In this document: one piece after another, positions 8,628 to 17,996 of the stretch
How positions within the stretch are numbered: position 1 is the stretch's first letter
How the letters are laid out: every line of letters starts with the position of its first letter
Assembly (NCBI RefSeq): GCF_041320605.1
Contig: NZ_CP166679.1
Coordinates: 2,590,001-2,654,000, forward strand
DNA: 64,000 bases
Source: Arenibacter antarcticus
Lineage (GTDB): Bacteria > Bacteroidota > Bacteroidia > Flavobacteriales > Flavobacteriaceae
Direction of reading: 5' to 3'
The notes under the pieces: model-generated
What the model was told of the DNA's origin: nothing
The model's input: only the letters and a program-made list of their open reading frames with translations
Database searches by the model: none
Made by a program: the position numbers and the translations under genes

Positions 8628-11222
8628 TTAAAAAGGATAATTTATACCGATGTTGAATACCCCGTTCGCTAAATTGTAGTCTCTGAACCATCTTTTGGAG
8701 GTTTCTTCGGCCGGATTGTAGGTTTTAAAGCCCATATCTAATCGGAAAACGAAATACGAAAAATCGTAACGTATTCCTAAGCCGGTGCCTAATGCTATAT
8801 CGGCAAGGGAGCCAAAATTGTTAAAAGTGGCCTTCTCATCATTAACATTATCCAGTGCATTCCATATATTTCCTGCATCGGCAAATAGGGCGCCTTTAAT
8901 ATTCCCCAAAATGGGAAAACGGTATTCTACATTTAAGGCTATTTTTAAGTTTGCCTCGTTAAAATCGTTCACGTCCTGGGTACGCCCAGGTCCCAAAGAA
9001 TAAGGGAGCCAGGCGCGGTTGTCGTTAGATCCTCCTGCAAAGTAACTTCTGGCAAAGGGGATGTTGTCCGAGTTCCCATAAGGTATGGCGATTCCGAAAA
9101 AACTTCTAAAGGCCAGCACCGTAGTTCTGGAAAAACTCCAATGCTGTATATAGTCGAATTCTGTTTTTATATATTGGGAGTAGGGTACCCCAAACACCAA
9201 TTTCCTATTGTTATCGCTCTTATTAAAATTGATGATATTGGAAGCGCCAGACAGGAGGTTACCCGCACTTTCCAATTTAAACCGGAATTGATAAAAATCG
9301 TTGTCGGTGAGACCTATTTTGTTGTTTTTGTTGTAGGTATAATTGCTTGTAAAGATCAGGTTGTTCTCTGAAAGTCGTTTCCTGCGTTCCTCAATACTGC
9401 TTATTTCGTTATAATCAAAAGTGGTGACGGGGACCTCTCTAGCTAAAATGGCATTTGTAAAACCTGTTGTTCCCTCGGGAATAATTAGTTTGGGCTCCGT
9501 GCTTCCCCCAGGGATTTCATAAAACTCAGATAGCGCGGTATTGTTTTGATAGTTGTTGGCTATCCTGTCCAGTTTATTGTAAGTGTTTTGGTAGACCGTG
9601 AAAAATCTATTGGGATTAACGTTCCGTACAAACTGGACATTTAGTAGTTCGATCGTATTCTTTTTAAAATCTGTAGGCGACCAATTATAGCCCAATATGG
9701 CATTAAAAGTTTCTTTGTCCAGACCAATGTTTTGTTGAAAACTGGTTCCCATGGATATTTTGGTTTGTGGGAGCATATAGTTGGGAATCAGCTTGGATGT
9801 GCTGAATAGGGGCATCCAAATTCGCGGTAAATTTAGGTTGATGTCCCCTCCAAATTCTAGGATATTGAAAAACCGATTGTCAGCTATGCTTGGGTCCTTT
9901 GAAGCTCCCAGATTAATTCTTCCTGAAATACTTAAGTTTTCTGCACCTTTAAATAAATTTCTTGCCTGTAACGATGGGCTAAAAGCCAGGCCCAAGAATT
10001 GGATATTGGAATGCGTTATATCAAAATCGGTTCCCAAAGAATATTTTGGGCGAGGCGTCAGGTATATATTGGTGGTTAATTTAGACTTGGTACTGTCCTC
10101 TACAAATTCAATATTGGGATATTTAAAGGTGTTGAGGTTATTAATTTGACGGTAGGTCCTAATTCGGTCCAATTCTCGGTAAATACTATCCTTTTTTAGG
10201 AAAATCGCATCGGTTATCGCCTTGGGTTTAAAGCGTAATTTGTTTTTGTAATAAATGGTGAAATTCTTGTAGTCAACAGATTTTAGACTGTCATTTCCAT
10301 TGTTAAAGTTATAGTCGGTATAGATGTTAATTTTTTTAAAGGAATGCACGTTGTATTCCGAAGTGGTAAGGGCATTGTCCGTTCTTTTCTTTAAATCCTC
10401 TATGTTTAAAAGGATGTCCAATTTTTGATTGGTCCCAATTTTGGTGGTGTCGCCAATTAAGTCAAACGATATGGAGCTCTCCTGGAAATTGTAGACTCCT
10501 GTATTTCTAAATAGTTCGGTCAACCGTTCCCTTTCGTCATTTAAATCTTGAAGGATTATCTGATTTCCAGACTTTAAAAAGGAGTCCGTTAGGTTTAATT
10601 GGTGAATGGAGTCTAGTTGAGGAGAGCTTATGCTTTTCTGTAGTGAGTCTATCTTGTAGGGCTTACCTAGCGCTACTCTATAATTAATAGCAGCCCTTTG
10701 TTTGCGTCTATTACTGTCTAAAACGTAGGTGGTGTTGTTGTTGAAATAGCCCTTGCTTTTGTAGTATGCACTTAATCTTTGAAGCGATCTTCTGGCCTTT
10801 AATGTATCAATTACCACAGGGGGCTCCCCAATATTTTTAAGCCAAACGCTGGACCCCTTTACTATAAAGGATTCGCCCAACCTTGCTACCTGTTTTTTGG
10901 ATAGTAAATTTATAAGTCGTTGCTCTCGTTTATCTTTTTTGTGAAGCCATGCCCTATAAGAGGAATCTGGATCCTTCTTGGCAAGGTTATATAGGTTCAG
11001 TCGCAGTGGATAGCCCAAAAGAGTACTGTTGGGTTTTTGGAAAATTAGGCTATGGACATCCTCGTTGGAAACCTTCACACTGTCTGCAAAAACCATGTTT
11101 TTGGTGAGCAGTAGCTCATTGTCGCCCACTCTTTTTAATGCGTTGCACGAGGTGATAGCAATTGCTAGCAATAATAAGCTTATTTTCGTAACGTTTTTAT
11201 TTATACACGATAGCGTCCCCAT
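8628..11222 (-). CDS. tamL: Translocation and assembly module lipoprotein TamL (BamA/TamA-family outer membrane protein)
   Basis: An Omp85-family outer membrane protein of the Bacteroidetes TamA-like type, which is lipid-anchored. After a basic start and a hydrophobic stretch comes a lipobox-like LLLLAIAITSC, so the mature N-terminus is probably an acylated cysteine. The middle contains POTRA-like segments. The C-terminal half is a beta barrel with an Omp85-like AGGSNDNRAWLPYSLGPG motif and a terminal aromatic residue (NIGINYPF). An upstream ATG at 11264 is in frame, but a TATTTTTG promoter box lies at 11229-11236, between the two ATGs. I therefore take 11222 as the start (864 residues). It is divergent from the methyltransferase gene. 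The inner membrane partner TamB is not in the window. Confidence 0.88.
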   Translation of the reverse strand: MGTLSCINKNVTKISLLLLAIAITSCNALKRVGDNELLLTKNMVFADSVKVSNEDVHSLIFQKPNSTLLGYPLRLNLYNLAKKDPDSSYRAWLHKKDKREQRLINLLSKKQVARLGESFIVKGSSVWLKNIGEPPVVIDTLKARRSLQRLSAYYKSKGYFNNNTTYVLDSNRRKQRAAINYRVALGKPYKIDSLQKSISSPQLDSIHQLNLTDSFLKSGNQIILQDLNDERERLTELFRNTGVYNFQESSISFDLIGDTTKIGTNQKLDILLNIEDLKKRTDNALTTSEYNVHSFKKINIYTDYNFNNGNDSLKSVDYKNFTIYYKNKLRFKPKAITDAIFLKKDSIYRELDRIRTYRQINNLNTFKYPNIEFVEDSTKSKLTTNIYLTPRPKYSLGTDFDITHSNIQFLGLAFSPSLQARNLFKGAENLSISGRINLGASKDPSIADNRFFNILEFGGDINLNLPRIWMPLFSTSKLIPNYMLPQTKISMGTSFQQNIGLDKETFNAILGYNWSPTDFKKNTIELLNVQFVRNVNPNRFFTVYQNTYNKLDRIANNYQNNTALSEFYEIPGGSTEPKLIIPEGTTGFTNAILAREVPVTTFDYNEISSIEERRKRLSENNLIFTSNYTYNKNNKIGLTDNDFYQFRFKLESAGNLLSGASNIINFNKSDNNRKLVFGVPYSQYIKTEFDYIQHWSFSRTTVLAFRSFFGIAIPYGNSDNIPFARSYFAGGSNDNRAWLPYSLGPGRTQDVNDFNEANLKIALNVEYRFPILGNIKGALFADAGNIWNALDNVNDEKATFNNFGSLADIALGTGLGIRYDFSYFVFRLDMGFKTYNPAEETSKRWFRDYNLANGVFNIGINYPF

Positions 11223-11228
11223 GGAGGT

Positions 11229-11236
11229 CAAAAATA
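11229..11236 (-). promoter_or_regulatory. Putative -7 box for tamL that decides its start
   Basis: Reads TATTTTTG on the minus strand and ends 6 bases before the ATG at 11222. If used, the tamL mRNA would be leaderless or nearly so, and the upstream ATG at 11264 could not be in the transcript. Confidence 0.45.
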
Positions 11237-11246
11237 CATTATTTGT

Positions 11247-12002
11247 ATGGTTGTTAAAAGCCAAATAAAATTTATAAAAAGTTTACAGCAAAAAAAACAC
11301 CGATCCCAAAATCGCTTATTTGTGGCGGAGGGGATTAAAACAGTTACAGAACTATTAGCTTCTTCCCTTATATGTCACAAAGTGTATGTTACAGATGCCT
11401 CTATTTTTGCGGGGAATCCAAGGGATGTGGAAGTGATAAGTGAAGTGGACTTAAAGAAAATGAGTGGATTGGCCACGCCTAACAAGGCGTTGGGGGTCTT
11501 CCATTTTCCAGAGACCAAGGCAATAGACTATTCTGGATGGGTAATTGCGTTGGACGATGTTCGCGATCCCGGTAATTTAGGTACTATAATTAGATTGTGT
11601 GATTGGTTTGGTATATCGGACCTGATCTGCTCTCCTAATACGGTGGATTGTTATAATCCTAAAACCCTCCAAGCAACCATGGGGTCTATCAGCCGAGTGA
11701 ATATTGTATATAAAGAGCTTATGACGGTTGTTAGGGAATCTAAATCCCCTGTTTACGGTACCTTTATGGATGGTGAGGTGGTATATAGCTCGCCTTTACC
11801 AAAGTCTGGCGTACTGATTATGGGCAACGAGGCTAACGGAATTTCCAAGGAAATTGAAACTATAGTAGATAAGCGGATTAGTATCCCCCAATTTGGGCAA
11901 AAAACAACCGATAGTTTAAATGTGGCAACAGCTACAGCAATCCTATTGAGCGAAGTGAGAAGATCGGGTATGGATTTATTCAAACGTGAAATTGACAAAT
12001 AG
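11247..12002 (+). CDS. TrmH/SpoU-family RNA 2'-O-methyltransferase
   Basis: A 251-residue SAM-dependent RNA ribose methyltransferase of the SPOUT superfamily. An N-terminal substrate-binding part (about 1-95) includes QKKHRSQNRLFVAEGIKTV. The knotted catalytic domain follows with its three hallmark motifs: DDVRDPGNLGTIIR (motif 1), NEANGISKE (motif 2) and IPQFGQKTTDSLNVATATAI (motif 3, the SAM-binding knot). The exact target (23S rRNA or tRNA position) cannot be read from sequence. Its 3' end overlaps the end of the convergent PorT-like gene by 27 bases. It starts only 24 bases from the divergent tamL start. Confidence 0.92.
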   Translation: MVVKSQIKFIKSLQQKKHRSQNRLFVAEGIKTVTELLASSLICHKVYVTDASIFAGNPRDVEVISEVDLKKMSGLATPNKALGVFHFPETKAIDYSGWVIALDDVRDPGNLGTIIRLCDWFGISDLICSPNTVDCYNPKTLQATMGSISRVNIVYKELMTVVRESKSPVYGTFMDGEVVYSSPLPKSGVLIMGNEANGISKEIETIVDKRISIPQFGQKTTDSLNVATATAILLSEVRRSGMDLFKREIDK

Positions 12003-12677
12003 TCCCCGTGTCATCATTGCATCAATATTACCCGTCCAAGGGCTGTTGGGGTCCTTGTCACGAACCAGTTCATCGTTAATGGCAAAAACCCCTCGTATAG
12101 ATGGGGAAAACTTAAAATATTCCAAGTAAAAATCGATCCCAAAACCCATTTCATAATAATAGGTGTTTTTTTTCATCCGAAACTTGCCACTGCTATTATC
12201 GTCCAAACTTTGTTCGTTGCTGCCCAGGTTTAAGGAAGTAGACGCCCCACCAATAATAAATGGTTTCCAGTTCCCCAATCGCTTGGCACTTACTTTTAGA
12301 AGTAAAGGGAAATTAATATAGGTCGATTTTACTTCCCTCATGGCATCCCTTTCATTGTTCAAACCAGGAAATCCCATATTTCTTTGATTGTAATGCAGGC
12401 CTGGTTCAAAACGAAGGTCTAAATGGTTGTTGATGCGCAGTTCGCTAATTAATCCTACATTAAAGCCAAAAGTTTTGTCAACTAAAATATCCGTATTATC
12501 TACGTTATCGTGGTATTTAAATTTGAAGTCGTATTGGTTAAAGCCTAAGAAATAACCCCAATTAAGTAGGGGCTTATCCTCGTTTTCTAAATTTAGAACG
12601 GGACTTTCATTAAATTGTGCGGACATTGTGTTGCCCATAAGCATAAAACCTATAATTAGGATAAGATTTTTTTTCAT
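11976..12677 (-). CDS. porT: PorT-family outer membrane beta-barrel protein (T9SS-associated)
   Basis: A 233-residue protein with a signal peptide (MKKNLILIIGFMLMGNTMSAQ) and alternating beta-strand patterning typical of an eight-stranded outer membrane barrel: GYFLGFNQYDFKFKY, FGFNVGLISELRINNHLDLRFEPGLHY, and a final phenylalanine-containing strand FVNFTFE. The pattern and the position beside ubiE fit PorT/SprT of the type IX secretion and gliding machinery in Flavobacterium. PorT is needed for T9SS secretion, but its biochemical role is unsettled. The assignment rests on memory of the family. A generic outer membrane beta-barrel domain protein is the alternative. The 3' end overlaps the convergent methyltransferase gene. 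Confidence 0.8.
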   Translation of the reverse strand: MKKNLILIIGFMLMGNTMSAQFNESPVLNLENEDKPLLNWGYFLGFNQYDFKFKYHDNVDNTDILVDKTFGFNVGLISELRINNHLDLRFEPGLHYNQRNMGFPGLNNERDAMREVKSTYINFPLLLKVSAKRLGNWKPFIIGGASTSLNLGSNEQSLDDNSSGKFRMKKNTYYYEMGFGIDFYLEYFKFSPSIRGVFAINDELVRDKDPNSPWTGNIDAMMTRGLFVNFTFE

Positions 12678-12774
12678 CAGCTTAGCAATGTAGGGTTATT
12701 GTAAATCCACAATTAGTTGCGTATCTATTATTTGAGATTGTGATAAAGAAAAGACCTATGGTTGCACTTGTTGA

Positions 12775-13503
12775 TTATTTGGATGCAATGTATATAGATG
12801 CTACTCCAAAGGTTTGGGGTCTATTCTCTATATCTATAAACCCAATTTTTTTCAAAATATTGTTGAACTCTTCTCCATGGGGGAAAACAGATGCAGATTC
12901 TGAAAGATAAGTATAGGCACTTCGGTCTTTAGAAAATAGTCTTCCTATGGCGGGTAAAATATATTTGGTGTAAATTTTATAGCCTTGTTTGTAAGGTGTT
13001 TTGGTGGGGTTGGAAGTCTCCAAAATAACAAAGGTGCCGTTTTGTTTAAGGACCCTATGTATTTCGGAAAGGCCCTTTTCAAGATTATCAAAGTTTCTAA
13101 CTCCAAAGGCTACTGTGATGGCATCAAAGGAATTGTCTTCAAAAGGCAGATTTTCACTATCTCCGACTATCATTTTGATAGTATTTCCCATTTTTTTCGC
13201 CGCAATTTTCTTACGCCCTACCTCCAACATCCCTGGAGAAATGTCCAATCCAATAATTTCTTTGGCCCCGGTCTCTACCATGTTTATGGCTAGGTCCCCA
13301 GTGCCTGTCGCGATATCTAAAATAGATTCAGGATTTTTTTTGCCGATGATGGCTACCACGCGTTTCCGCCACTTTATATCGATTCCAAAAGAGATAATTC
13401 TATTCAAGTCGTCGTACTTACCTGAAATGGTATCGAACATCTTTGTTACCTGCTCCTTTTTTCCAAGATTGGAATCTTTGTATGGGGTAACTTTCTTATT
13501 CAT
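12775..13503 (-). CDS. ubiE: Demethylmenaquinone methyltransferase (UbiE/MenG)
   Basis: A SAM-dependent C-methyltransferase that converts demethylmenaquinone to menaquinone; Bacteroidetes use menaquinone. The 242-residue protein shows the family N-terminus ([20 protein letters not shown]), the SAM-binding motif [15 protein letters not shown], the family motif [16 protein letters not shown], and the C-terminal segment [15 protein letters not shown]. It is 97 bases upstream of the PorT-like gene on the same strand, so the two may be cotranscribed. The name menG would describe the reaction better. Confidence 0.95.
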   Translation of the reverse strand: MNKKVTPYKDSNLGKKEQVTKMFDTISGKYDDLNRIISFGIDIKWRKRVVAIIGKKNPESILDIATGTGDLAINMVETGAKEIIGLDISPGMLEVGRKKIAAKKMGNTIKMIVGDSENLPFEDNSFDAITVAFGVRNFDNLEKGLSEIHRVLKQNGTFVILETSNPTKTPYKQGYKIYTKYILPAIGRLFSKDRSAYTYLSESASVFPHGEEFNNILKKIGFIDIENRPQTFGVASIYIASK

Positions 13504-13791
13504 AATTGTGAAATTTTTGGTAAATATACTATATCGTGAGAAAGTTATGGGTTTAATTTTTTTTGTATTCGTCCTCCGAAGTCTTCCTTAAGTTGGTGAA
13601 TATGGAAGGCAGCCGGATAATATTATGTAGTTTTGCTACGCTTTAAGTGTAATTAAATTAAATTCATCTTACTATGTACGTTAAGATTATGATTGAATAA
13701 TAATTTGTTTTTTACGCAAGGGGAAGGATAATTCGGTAAGTTTAAGGGTAATAGGTGGACCGTAATTTTATAGGTTGGCAGATATTTAGAC
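13504..13791. other. Divergent regulatory region between ubiE and trkA
   Basis: About 290 bases with no gene I can support. A clear trkA promoter sits at its right end. I saw no canonical -7 box for ubiE. Confidence 0.5.
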
Positions 13792-13799
13792 TACCTTTG
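13775..13799 (+). promoter_or_regulatory. Promoter of trkA-trkH
   Basis: A -33 TTG at 13775-13777 and a perfect -7 box TACCTTTG at 13792-13799, a spacing typical of Bacteroidetes promoters, 28 bases before the trkA ATG. This is the best complete promoter in the window. Confidence 0.7.
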
Positions 13800-13827
13800 A
13801 ATCGTCGTTAATTAATTTAATAAACCA

Positions 13828-15177
13828 ATGAAAATTATTATTGCAGGTGCTGGTGAAGTAGGTTTTCATTTGGCCAAATTGCTATCTTACGAATCTCAGG
13901 ATATCACCCTAATAGATTGTAATAAAGATAGTCTTTCCTATGCAGATAGTCATTTGGATATCAGGGTTTTAAAGGGTGATGCTACTTCAATTTCCGTATT
14001 GAGGGATGCTCATGTGGAACGTTCCGATCTTATGATAGGGGTAACTTCCTCGGAGACGACTAATATAACCTTGTGCATGTTGGCTAAGCAATTGGGTTGT
14101 AAACGTACCATTGCTCGAATCTCCAACGCAGAATTCATAAATAATAATGGACTTATTAATTTTTCGGAATTAGGTATAGATGAGCTTATTTCCCCCGAAG
14201 CCTTAGCGGCAACGGAAATACAATTATTGTTAAATCAATCTGCATTTAATAACACTTACGAGTTTGAGGAAGGCTTGTTGATAATGGTTGGGGTATCTCT
14301 TCCAGCGGCAGCACCTTTTGTGGGTAAATCTGTGCAAGAAGCTGCTAAGATCTTCCCTGAGCTTCATTTTATGCCCATTGCAATCCAAAGGATGGGGACT
14401 CAATTTACCATTGTTCCAAGAGGTGATACCGTTTTTAAAGAGAAGGATCAAGTCTATTTTGTGATCAACAAGGAGGGAATGGATGATCTTTACAAACTTA
14501 CTGGGAAGGTTAAAAAACAAATAAAAAATGTAATGATTCTTGGCGGTAGTAATGTAGGTTTTAAGACTGCACGTGATCTTTGTAATAATAAGTTTAATGT
14601 AAAACTTATAGAAAAGAACAAGGAAAGGGCCTTTGATTTAGCGGACGATTTACCCAATGCATTAATCATTAATGGGGATGGAAGAAATGTTGAACTTCTA
14701 GATGAGGAGAATTTGGAGTCTATGGATGCCTTTGTAGCAGTGACCGGAAATTCTGAAACCAATATTATGTCCTGTTTGGTCGCTAAATCTAAAAATGTAA
14801 AGAAAACCATTGCTCTGGTAGAAAATATGGACTATTTTCAATTATCGCACTCTATTGGAATAGATACACTTCTCAATAAAAAACTGCTTGCCGCTAACCA
14901 TATTTTCAGGCATGTCCGGAAAGGGGAAGTAGTAGCGATGACCAGATTAAATAATTTAAATGCAGAGATTTTGGAGTTTAATGTAACACCTACCTCAGAA
15001 GTTAATGGTAAATTTATTAGAGAACTTCAATTCCCAAAAGAAGCTACCATTGGAGGGGTCATTAGGGGTGATAAAGGAATAATTGCCTTAGGCGGATTTA
15101 AGATCACTGAAGGTGATAGGGTAGTGGTATGTTGTTTGCCAAGTGCTATCCGTAAAATAGAAAAGCTCTTCCTGTAA
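13828..15177 (+). CDS. trkA: Trk system potassium transporter, peripheral NAD-binding subunit TrkA
   Basis: A cytoplasmic gating subunit of the TrkH potassium channel. The 449 residues are a tandem duplication of an RCK unit. The first Rossmann fold starts IIIAGAGEVGFHLAK at residue 3 and is followed by a TrkA_C domain. The second starts NVMILGGSNVGFKTA at about 233 and is followed by a second TrkA_C domain ending at the C-terminus. Acidic residues at the end of beta-2 (LIDCNKD; LIEKNKE) fit NAD(H) binding. trkH begins two bases after the stop, so the two subunits form an operon under the promoter at 13775-13799. Confidence 0.96.
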   Translation: MKIIIAGAGEVGFHLAKLLSYESQDITLIDCNKDSLSYADSHLDIRVLKGDATSISVLRDAHVERSDLMIGVTSSETTNITLCMLAKQLGCKRTIARISNAEFINNNGLINFSELGIDELISPEALAATEIQLLLNQSAFNNTYEFEEGLLIMVGVSLPAAAPFVGKSVQEAAKIFPELHFMPIAIQRMGTQFTIVPRGDTVFKEKDQVYFVINKEGMDDLYKLTGKVKKQIKNVMILGGSNVGFKTARDLCNNKFNVKLIEKNKERAFDLADDLPNALIINGDGRNVELLDEENLESMDAFVAVTGNSETNIMSCLVAKSKNVKKTIALVENMDYFQLSHSIGIDTLLNKKLLAANHIFRHVRKGEVVAMTRLNNLNAEILEFNVTPTSEVNGKFIRELQFPKEATIGGVIRGDKGIIALGGFKITEGDRVVVCCLPSAIRKIEKLFL

Positions 15178-15178
15178 C

Positions 15179-16669
15179 ATGGGATTAAATTCGAAAATCA
15201 TTTTTCACCTTATGGGACTTCTATTGCTGTGCAATGGTGGTTTTATGATTTTAGCGGCCATAGTTAGTGGAATTTACGATGATGGTGTAACCTTGGATAT
15301 AGCGCTTGCGGCAATCGTTACCATGTTAACTGGGGTGTTGTCCATGTTTTATACCCGGGAACATAAAAAAGAGGTGAAGCGGCGCGAAGGCTATATCATA
15401 GTTACCTTTGGTTGGCTCGTAATGTCGGTTTCGGGAATGTTGCCCTATCTTTTTTCCGATGCCATCCCTGGTGTGACCAATGCTTTTTTTGAAACTATGT
15501 CGGGCTATACTACCACTGGGGCGTCCATAGTAGATGATATTGAGGCTCTGCCAGAGGGAATTCTTTTTTGGAGAAGCCTAACGCATTGGATAGGTGGAAT
15601 GGGGATCATAGTATTGGCAATTGCAATTTTGCCGCTTTTAGGAATTGGGGGAATGCAATTGTTTGCTGCGGAAGCACCTGGTCCAAGCGGAGATAAATTA
15701 CATCCTAGAATTACAGATACCGCTAAAAGGCTGTGGTTAATCTATGTCACGTATACCCTAGCCGAAACCCTCTTGTTGAAATTAGCAGGGATGAACTTTT
15801 TTGACGCGATTAATCATTCCATGGCAACCCTTTCCACAGGTGGGTTTTCTACTAAAAATGCCAGTATGGCGTATTGGAACGACCAGCCGTTGATACAGTA
15901 TATAGTTATTTTATTTATGTTCCTGGCGGGTACCAACTTTGTGTTGAGCTATTATGCCTTTAAGGGGAAGGTCCAAAAAGTTATTAAGGACGAAGAGTTT
16001 AAGTTTTACTCCATTTCCGTGATTTGTTTTGCCCTTATTGCTGCATTGGTGATTTACCTAAAGGCAAATGTCATTGTTTCGGACATTGATCCGATGGTTT
16101 TCGGGGAGGCTGAAAGTGTATTTAGACATGCGTTGTTTCAGGTAGTATCGGTAATAACTACCACGGGATTCGTTACTGCAGATTTCACTTCATGGACCCC
16201 ATTCTTGACTATCTTATTCTTTGGCTTAATGTTTTTAGGAGGATCTGCTGGGTCTACTTCAGGAGGTATAAAAGTGATGAGGCATATTCTGATCATTAAG
16301 AATGGGCTGTTAGAATTTAAACGCACCATGCATATCAATGCTATTATTCCCGTCCGTTATAACAATAAGACCGTTCAAGAAAATATAGTCTACAATGTTA
16401 TTGCCTTTTTTGTCCTTTATATGTTGTTGTTCATTATTGGTTCTTTGGGCTTGGGAGCGCTTGGGCTCGATTTTGTGAGTGCTATAGGTGGTGCTGCTTC
16501 CTCCTTAGGAAATGTGGGACCTGCTTTTGGAGATCTAAATCCATTAAGTAATTATAATAGTTTACCTGCTTTTGGGAAATGGTGGTGCGGGATCTTAATG
16601 TTGTTGGGAAGATTGGAACTTTTTACAGTGCTGATTTTGATAACTCCCTATTTTTGGAAAAAGGTTTAA
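15179..16669 (+). CDS. trkH: TrkH-family potassium uptake channel
   Basis: The membrane-embedded potassium-conducting subunit, 496 residues. It has about ten or more hydrophobic segments and four pore loops of the SKT superfamily. The selectivity-filter regions are recognisable as TTGAS (about residue 114), LSTGGFST (about 220), TTTGFVT (about 327) and SSLGNVGPAFGD (about 441). MGLNSKIIFHLMGLLLLCNG is a normal start for the family. It is translationally close to trkA, with a 2-base gap. A bidirectional hairpin terminator follows. Confidence 0.96.
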   Translation: MGLNSKIIFHLMGLLLLCNGGFMILAAIVSGIYDDGVTLDIALAAIVTMLTGVLSMFYTREHKKEVKRREGYIIVTFGWLVMSVSGMLPYLFSDAIPGVTNAFFETMSGYTTTGASIVDDIEALPEGILFWRSLTHWIGGMGIIVLAIAILPLLGIGGMQLFAAEAPGPSGDKLHPRITDTAKRLWLIYVTYTLAETLLLKLAGMNFFDAINHSMATLSTGGFSTKNASMAYWNDQPLIQYIVILFMFLAGTNFVLSYYAFKGKVQKVIKDEEFKFYSISVICFALIAALVIYLKANVIVSDIDPMVFGEAESVFRHALFQVVSVITTTGFVTADFTSWTPFLTILFFGLMFLGGSAGSTSGGIKVMRHILIIKNGLLEFKRTMHINAIIPVRYNNKTVQENIVYNVIAFFVLYMLLFIIGSLGLGALGLDFVSAIGGAASSLGNVGPAFGDLNPLSNYNSLPAFGKWWCGILMLLGRLELFTVLILITPYFWKKV

Positions 16670-16747
16670 GGTCAGCTGTAGGGGTATTCGATAGATGTTA
16701 GGGATTAGATCTGCTAAGGATACTATAAAACTATTAAAACATAAAAA

Positions 16748-16772
16748 AATGGACATCGGTTAGATGTCCATT
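16748..16772. terminator. Bidirectional terminator between trkH and the aminotransferase gene
   Basis: Nine-base arms (ATGGACATC/GATGTCCAT) with a 5-base loop. There are T-rich tracts on the plus side and a run of seven A on the other, so it can stop both converging transcripts. Confidence 0.8.
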
Positions 16773-16798
16773 TTGTTTTTTCTGCTTTTGGATAGGTT

Positions 16799-17983
16799 TT
16801 ATAAAACCGCTTTTATCCTTGCTATTGCTTCCCTTAATTCCTTTTCGGAAGCTGCATAGGAAATTCTAATGCAATTGTCATTTCCAAAGGCTTCGCCGGT
16901 TACGGTGGCTACATTGGCCTTTTCCAATAGGTATAGTGAGAAATCAGAGGCGGTATTGATCTTGGTCCCATTAAGTGTTTTCCCAAAGAAGCTGGAAATA
17001 TCTGGGAATACATAAAATGCGCCTTCTGGTATGTTTAAGTTGAATCCTTTTATTTCGCCCAACAGTTCCAGAACTAGGTCACGTCTTTTGTGAAATTCAT
17101 CGATCATGAATTTTATAGATGATACTGGGGCGTTTAAAGCGGCAATAGTGGCGCGTTGTGCAATTGAGTTGGCACCACTGGTAATTTGTCCTTGAAATTT
17201 GTTGCAGGCCTTTGCTATCCACTCTGGTCCGCCAATATATCCAATACGCCAGCCAGTCATGGCAAACGCTTTAGATACTCCGTTTACGGTTACCGTACGA
17301 TCGTACATACCTTCTATATTGGCAATACTTACGTGGGTTCCCCTAAAGTTGATATGCTCATATATTTCGTCAGAAACCACAAAAATATTCGGGTGCTTGC
17401 GCAATACTTCTGCCAAGCCTTCCAATTCCTCTTTACTGTATACAGATCCACTTGGATTACAAGGGGAGCTAAACCACATCATTTTAGTTTTTGGAGTGAT
17501 AGCTTTTTCTAACTGTTCAGGAGTCATTTTAAAATCGGTATCTATGCTCGTTGGCACTTCAACAGGAACTCCTTCCGCTAATTTTACAATATCGCTATAA
17601 CTTACCCAATAAGGTGCTGGGAGAATAACCTCGTCACCGTGGTTCAACATTACCATGGCAATGTTGGCCAAAGATTGCTTAGCGCCTGTAGATACTACTA
17701 TCTGATTCAGCGCGTAGGTAAGGCCATTGTCTCTTTTAAACTTATTGGCTACGGCTTGCTTCAGATCTACGTACCCGTCTACCGGGGAGTAGCTACTGTA
17801 GTTCTGGTCTATAGCTTCTTTCGCTGCCTCTTTAATGAATTCTGGAATGTTGAAATCTGGTTCTCCCAGGCTAAGGCCAATAATGTCTTTGCCTTCGCTT
17901 TTTAATTCTCTTGCTTTTGCGGCCATAGCTAAAGTGGCCGAAGTGGACATGGAGTTAATCCTATCGGATAAGTGGTTCTTCAT
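16799..17983 (-). CDS. Class I pyridoxal phosphate-dependent aminotransferase (aspartate aminotransferase type)
   Basis: A 394-residue fold-type I aminotransferase of the Iγ/Ib aspartate aminotransferase subgroup. Visible landmarks are the substrate-side glycine LSLGEPDF, the cofactor ring-stacking region APYWVSYSD, FSSPCNPSGSVYSKEEL with the PLP-interacting asparagine, the aspartate in VVSDEIYEHI, and the Schiff-base lysine in VNGVSKAFAMTGWRIGY. The carboxylate-binding arginine lies in NCIRISYA. Substrate is probably aspartate/2-oxoglutarate, but related enzymes also accept prephenate or aromatic amino acids. It converges on trkH and follows the desaturase gene by 13 bases on the same strand. 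Confidence 0.93.
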   Translation of the reverse strand: MKNHLSDRINSMSTSATLAMAAKARELKSEGKDIIGLSLGEPDFNIPEFIKEAAKEAIDQNYSSYSPVDGYVDLKQAVANKFKRDNGLTYALNQIVVSTGAKQSLANIAMVMLNHGDEVILPAPYWVSYSDIVKLAEGVPVEVPTSIDTDFKMTPEQLEKAITPKTKMMWFSSPCNPSGSVYSKEELEGLAEVLRKHPNIFVVSDEIYEHINFRGTHVSIANIEGMYDRTVTVNGVSKAFAMTGWRIGYIGGPEWIAKACNKFQGQITSGANSIAQRATIAALNAPVSSIKFMIDEFHKRRDLVLELLGEIKGFNLNIPEGAFYVFPDISSFFGKTLNGTKINTASDFSLYLLEKANVATVTGEAFGNDNCIRISYAASEKELREAIARIKAVL

Positions 17984-17996
17984 TTCTGTATTAGGT

